Part shown: positions 5,277 to 5,865 of the stretch, in pieces
Numbering within the stretch: position 1 is the stretch's first letter
Layout of the letters: each line of letters begins with the position of its first letter
From: Candidatus Bathyarchaeota archaeon
Lineage (GTDB): Archaea > Thermoproteota > Bathyarchaeia > RBG-16-48-13 > GCA-020355125
Length of the DNA stretch: 5,865 nt
Assembly: GCA_026014905.1 (NCBI GenBank)
Contig: JAOZHK010000263.1
Coordinates: 1 to 5,865 of the forward strand
Direction: 5' to 3'
Translations under genes and position numbers: made by a program
Notes under the pieces: model-generated
The model's input: only the letters and a program-made list of their open reading frames with translations
Told to the model about the DNA's origin: nothing
Databases searched by the model: none

Positions 5277-5573
5277 TCAAGTAGTCGATGTTAGGGATTC
5301 GAAAATAAAAAGCGGATAAGAGCCTTGGGAGTCCCAGTCCCGCTTCTTTTCCTTTTCTTCCGCGTTCACTCTTTCTTTTACGTTGACTTTCGTCTTCGCT
5401 CCAGTTTTCGTGTCTGCTTCGGTTCGGAATCGTGTTTTCGTGGTGATTTTCGTGTACCCTTTCGGATGCGTGAATTTCTTTCCACAGGACTTTCTACTTG
5501 CCTTTGAAACTTTCGTCTCATTGGTTTTCGATTTTACACTAGTTCCCTTATCCGCACTATTTGAAATACAGAT
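5277..5573 (-). other. 98-codon Thr/Lys-rich open frame lacking a start at its 5' end
   Basis: On the minus strand a frame stays open for 98 codons, from after a TAA at 5574-5576 to a TGA at 5277-5279. It has no ATG or TTG, and its only GTG is 31 codons from the end (5367-5369). The product would be very basic and rich in Thr-Lys: the codon pair ACG-AAA occurs five times, always in this frame (examples: YTKITTKT, ADTKTGAKTK). A charged stretch and a hydrophobic-aromatic tail follow (SYPLFIFESL). No family recognised. It may be a gene that lost its start, or purine-rich low-complexity DNA that escapes stop codons by composition. The opposite strand carries short pyrimidine-coded frames that look spurious. 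It overlaps the terminator-like hairpin described separately. Confidence 0.3.
5310..5362 (+). terminator. Hairpin with pyrimidine-rich tail downstream of the MtmB-family gene
   Basis: AAGCGG (5310-5315) pairs with CCGCTT (5340-5345). Inside the loop TGGGA (5326-5330) pairs with TCCCA (5332-5336) around one G, too tight a loop as drawn, so the inner stem would open by a pair. The outer stem is followed at once by CTTTTCCTTTTCTTCC, T-rich but interrupted by C. This suits termination of plus-strand transcription about 150 bases after the MtmB-family stop. Not a canonical uninterrupted T-run. Confidence 0.4.
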
Positions 5574-5665
5574 TTAGAATATATAGTTTCGTGTTAAATT
5601 CCAGACAATGCGCTATTCATTCCAATCCCAATTTTAACATTTATATGACATTTATCATCGTATTG

Positions 5666-5685
5666 ATTAACATATTTATGTTAAT
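5666..5685. repeat. Perfect 9-bp inverted repeat (candidate operator)
   Basis: ATTAACATA (5666-5674) and TATGTTAAT (5677-5685) are exact inverted arms around TT. This is the longest perfect dyad I found in the window. The size and spacing fit a homodimeric regulator site better than a terminator, since no T-run follows the stem directly and the stem is AT-rich. It lies about 180 bp upstream of the putative start at the right edge. Confidence 0.45.
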
Positions 5686-5775
5686 TTCTTTTCCATTGGA
5701 TTGTTCCCATATCAATAGTCACAGTTATTTACGCGATTTACATGCAAATTGAGGATTCTTGATGTTTGTGAAAGG

Positions 5776-5783
5776 TTTTAAAA
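5776..5783 (+). promoter_or_regulatory. TATA-like box for the right-edge gene
   Basis: TTTTAAAA preceded by purine-rich GAAAGG, which resembles an archaeal BRE plus TATA element. It would start transcription near 5803-5808, leaving a leader of about 55-60 bases before the ATG at 5863. No matching bacterial -35/-10 pair stands out. Single-motif evidence. Confidence 0.25.
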
Positions 5784-5862
5784 TTCAGATTTCAAGTCCA
5801 TAATTGATTTGTAGAGCTAAACCTCATACTTTGATAAACTGAATAAAGGAGTAGATTGTTCA

Positions 5863-5865
5863 ATG
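5863..5865 (+). CDS. Start codon of a gene cut off by the right edge
   Basis: The window ends in ATG, 11 bases after AAGGAG (5846-5851), the same long spacing seen at the flavoprotein gene. A TTG at 5856-5858, four bases after AAGGAG, is an alternative start in another frame. Nothing of the product is visible. Given the MtmB-family gene upstream, a corrinoid protein would be a natural candidate, but the sequence here does not show it. Confidence 0.35.

Larger units (their letters stand above)
5574..5862. promoter_or_regulatory. AT-rich leader region upstream of a gene starting at the right edge
   Basis: About 290 bp, clearly richer in A+T than the coding parts, with no convincing gene. A 63-codon plus-strand frame at 5561-5752 lacks a ribosome binding site and is probably chance. 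The stretch holds TATA-like boxes (TTTATATG at 5640-5647; TTTTAAAA at 5776-5783, preceded by the purine run GTGAAAGG) and a strong palindrome at 5666-5685. AAGGAG occurs at 5846-5851. The layout is that of a promoter and 5' leader for the gene beginning at 5863. Confidence 0.4.

Noticed and set aside
5262..5325. tRNA-like element: 7-bp complementary ends and an internal TTCGAAA
   Set aside because: Only 50 bases separate the arms, the TTCGAAA is not flanked by a 5-bp stem, and it lies too far from the 3' arm; no D or anticodon arm can be drawn.
5561..5752. 63-codon plus-strand frame with a hydrophobic stretch resembling a membrane segment
   Set aside because: TTG start with no ribosome binding site, in AT-rich DNA that naturally encodes Ile/Phe/Leu; it spans the dyad and TATA-like boxes.
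1..5865. CRISPR array, insertion sequence ends, rRNA
   Set aside because: No regularly spaced direct repeats, no transposase motifs or paired terminal repeats, and no rRNA-like conserved segments were seen.

Overview
The window looks like an accessory or catabolic region from an anaerobic prokaryote of moderate G+C. Several gene families here are common in methanogens and other anaerobic archaea and in anaerobic bacteria: a cysteine-rich DUF3795 protein, a tiny double zinc-ribbon protein, a LarA (nickel-pincer racemase) homologue, a fumarate-reductase-type flavoprotein and an MtmB-family methylamine methyltransferase. Two genes have GGTGA(T)-type ribosome binding sites and there are TATA-like boxes, which leans toward archaea. 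Two other genes have AAGGAG(G)-type sites, which suit Firmicutes equally well, so the domain stays open.

Layout. Positions 1-186 hold no convincing gene. A plus-strand pair follows: DUF3795 (187-633, TTG start) and a 51-residue protein with four CxxC pairs (694-849). They converge, 26 bp apart, on a minus-strand pair transcribed right to left: the FAD-dependent reductase (3560-2214, GTG start), then the LarA homologue (2120-876), separated by a 93-bp gap with its own palindrome and TATA-like box. A 161-bp divergent control region rich in small palindromes (3561-3721) separates the reductase from a plus-strand MtmB-family gene (3722-5164). After it come an in-frame scrap resembling the C-terminus of a GNAT acetyltransferase, a terminator-like hairpin with a pyrimidine tail, a 98-codon antisense open frame with no start at its 5' end, and an AT-rich leader. 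A ribosome binding site and ATG at the last three bases suggest the start of another gene.

How the genes may work together. The MtmB-family protein aligns along its whole length with monomethylamine methyltransferase, but has an ordinary cysteine (Cys198, TGT) where MtmB carries pyrrolysine. It is therefore a non-pyrrolysine relative, probably acting on a different methylated substrate. Its divergent neighbours, a LarA homologue lacking two lactate-binding residues and a soluble FAD reductase lacking one substrate-pocket histidine, suggest a three-enzyme module: corrinoid-dependent demethylation of an unknown methylated compound, with epimerisation and reduction of a hydroxy or unsaturated acid. 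This module is inference; no corrinoid protein, RamA-type activator or LarB/C/E cofactor gene lies in the window.
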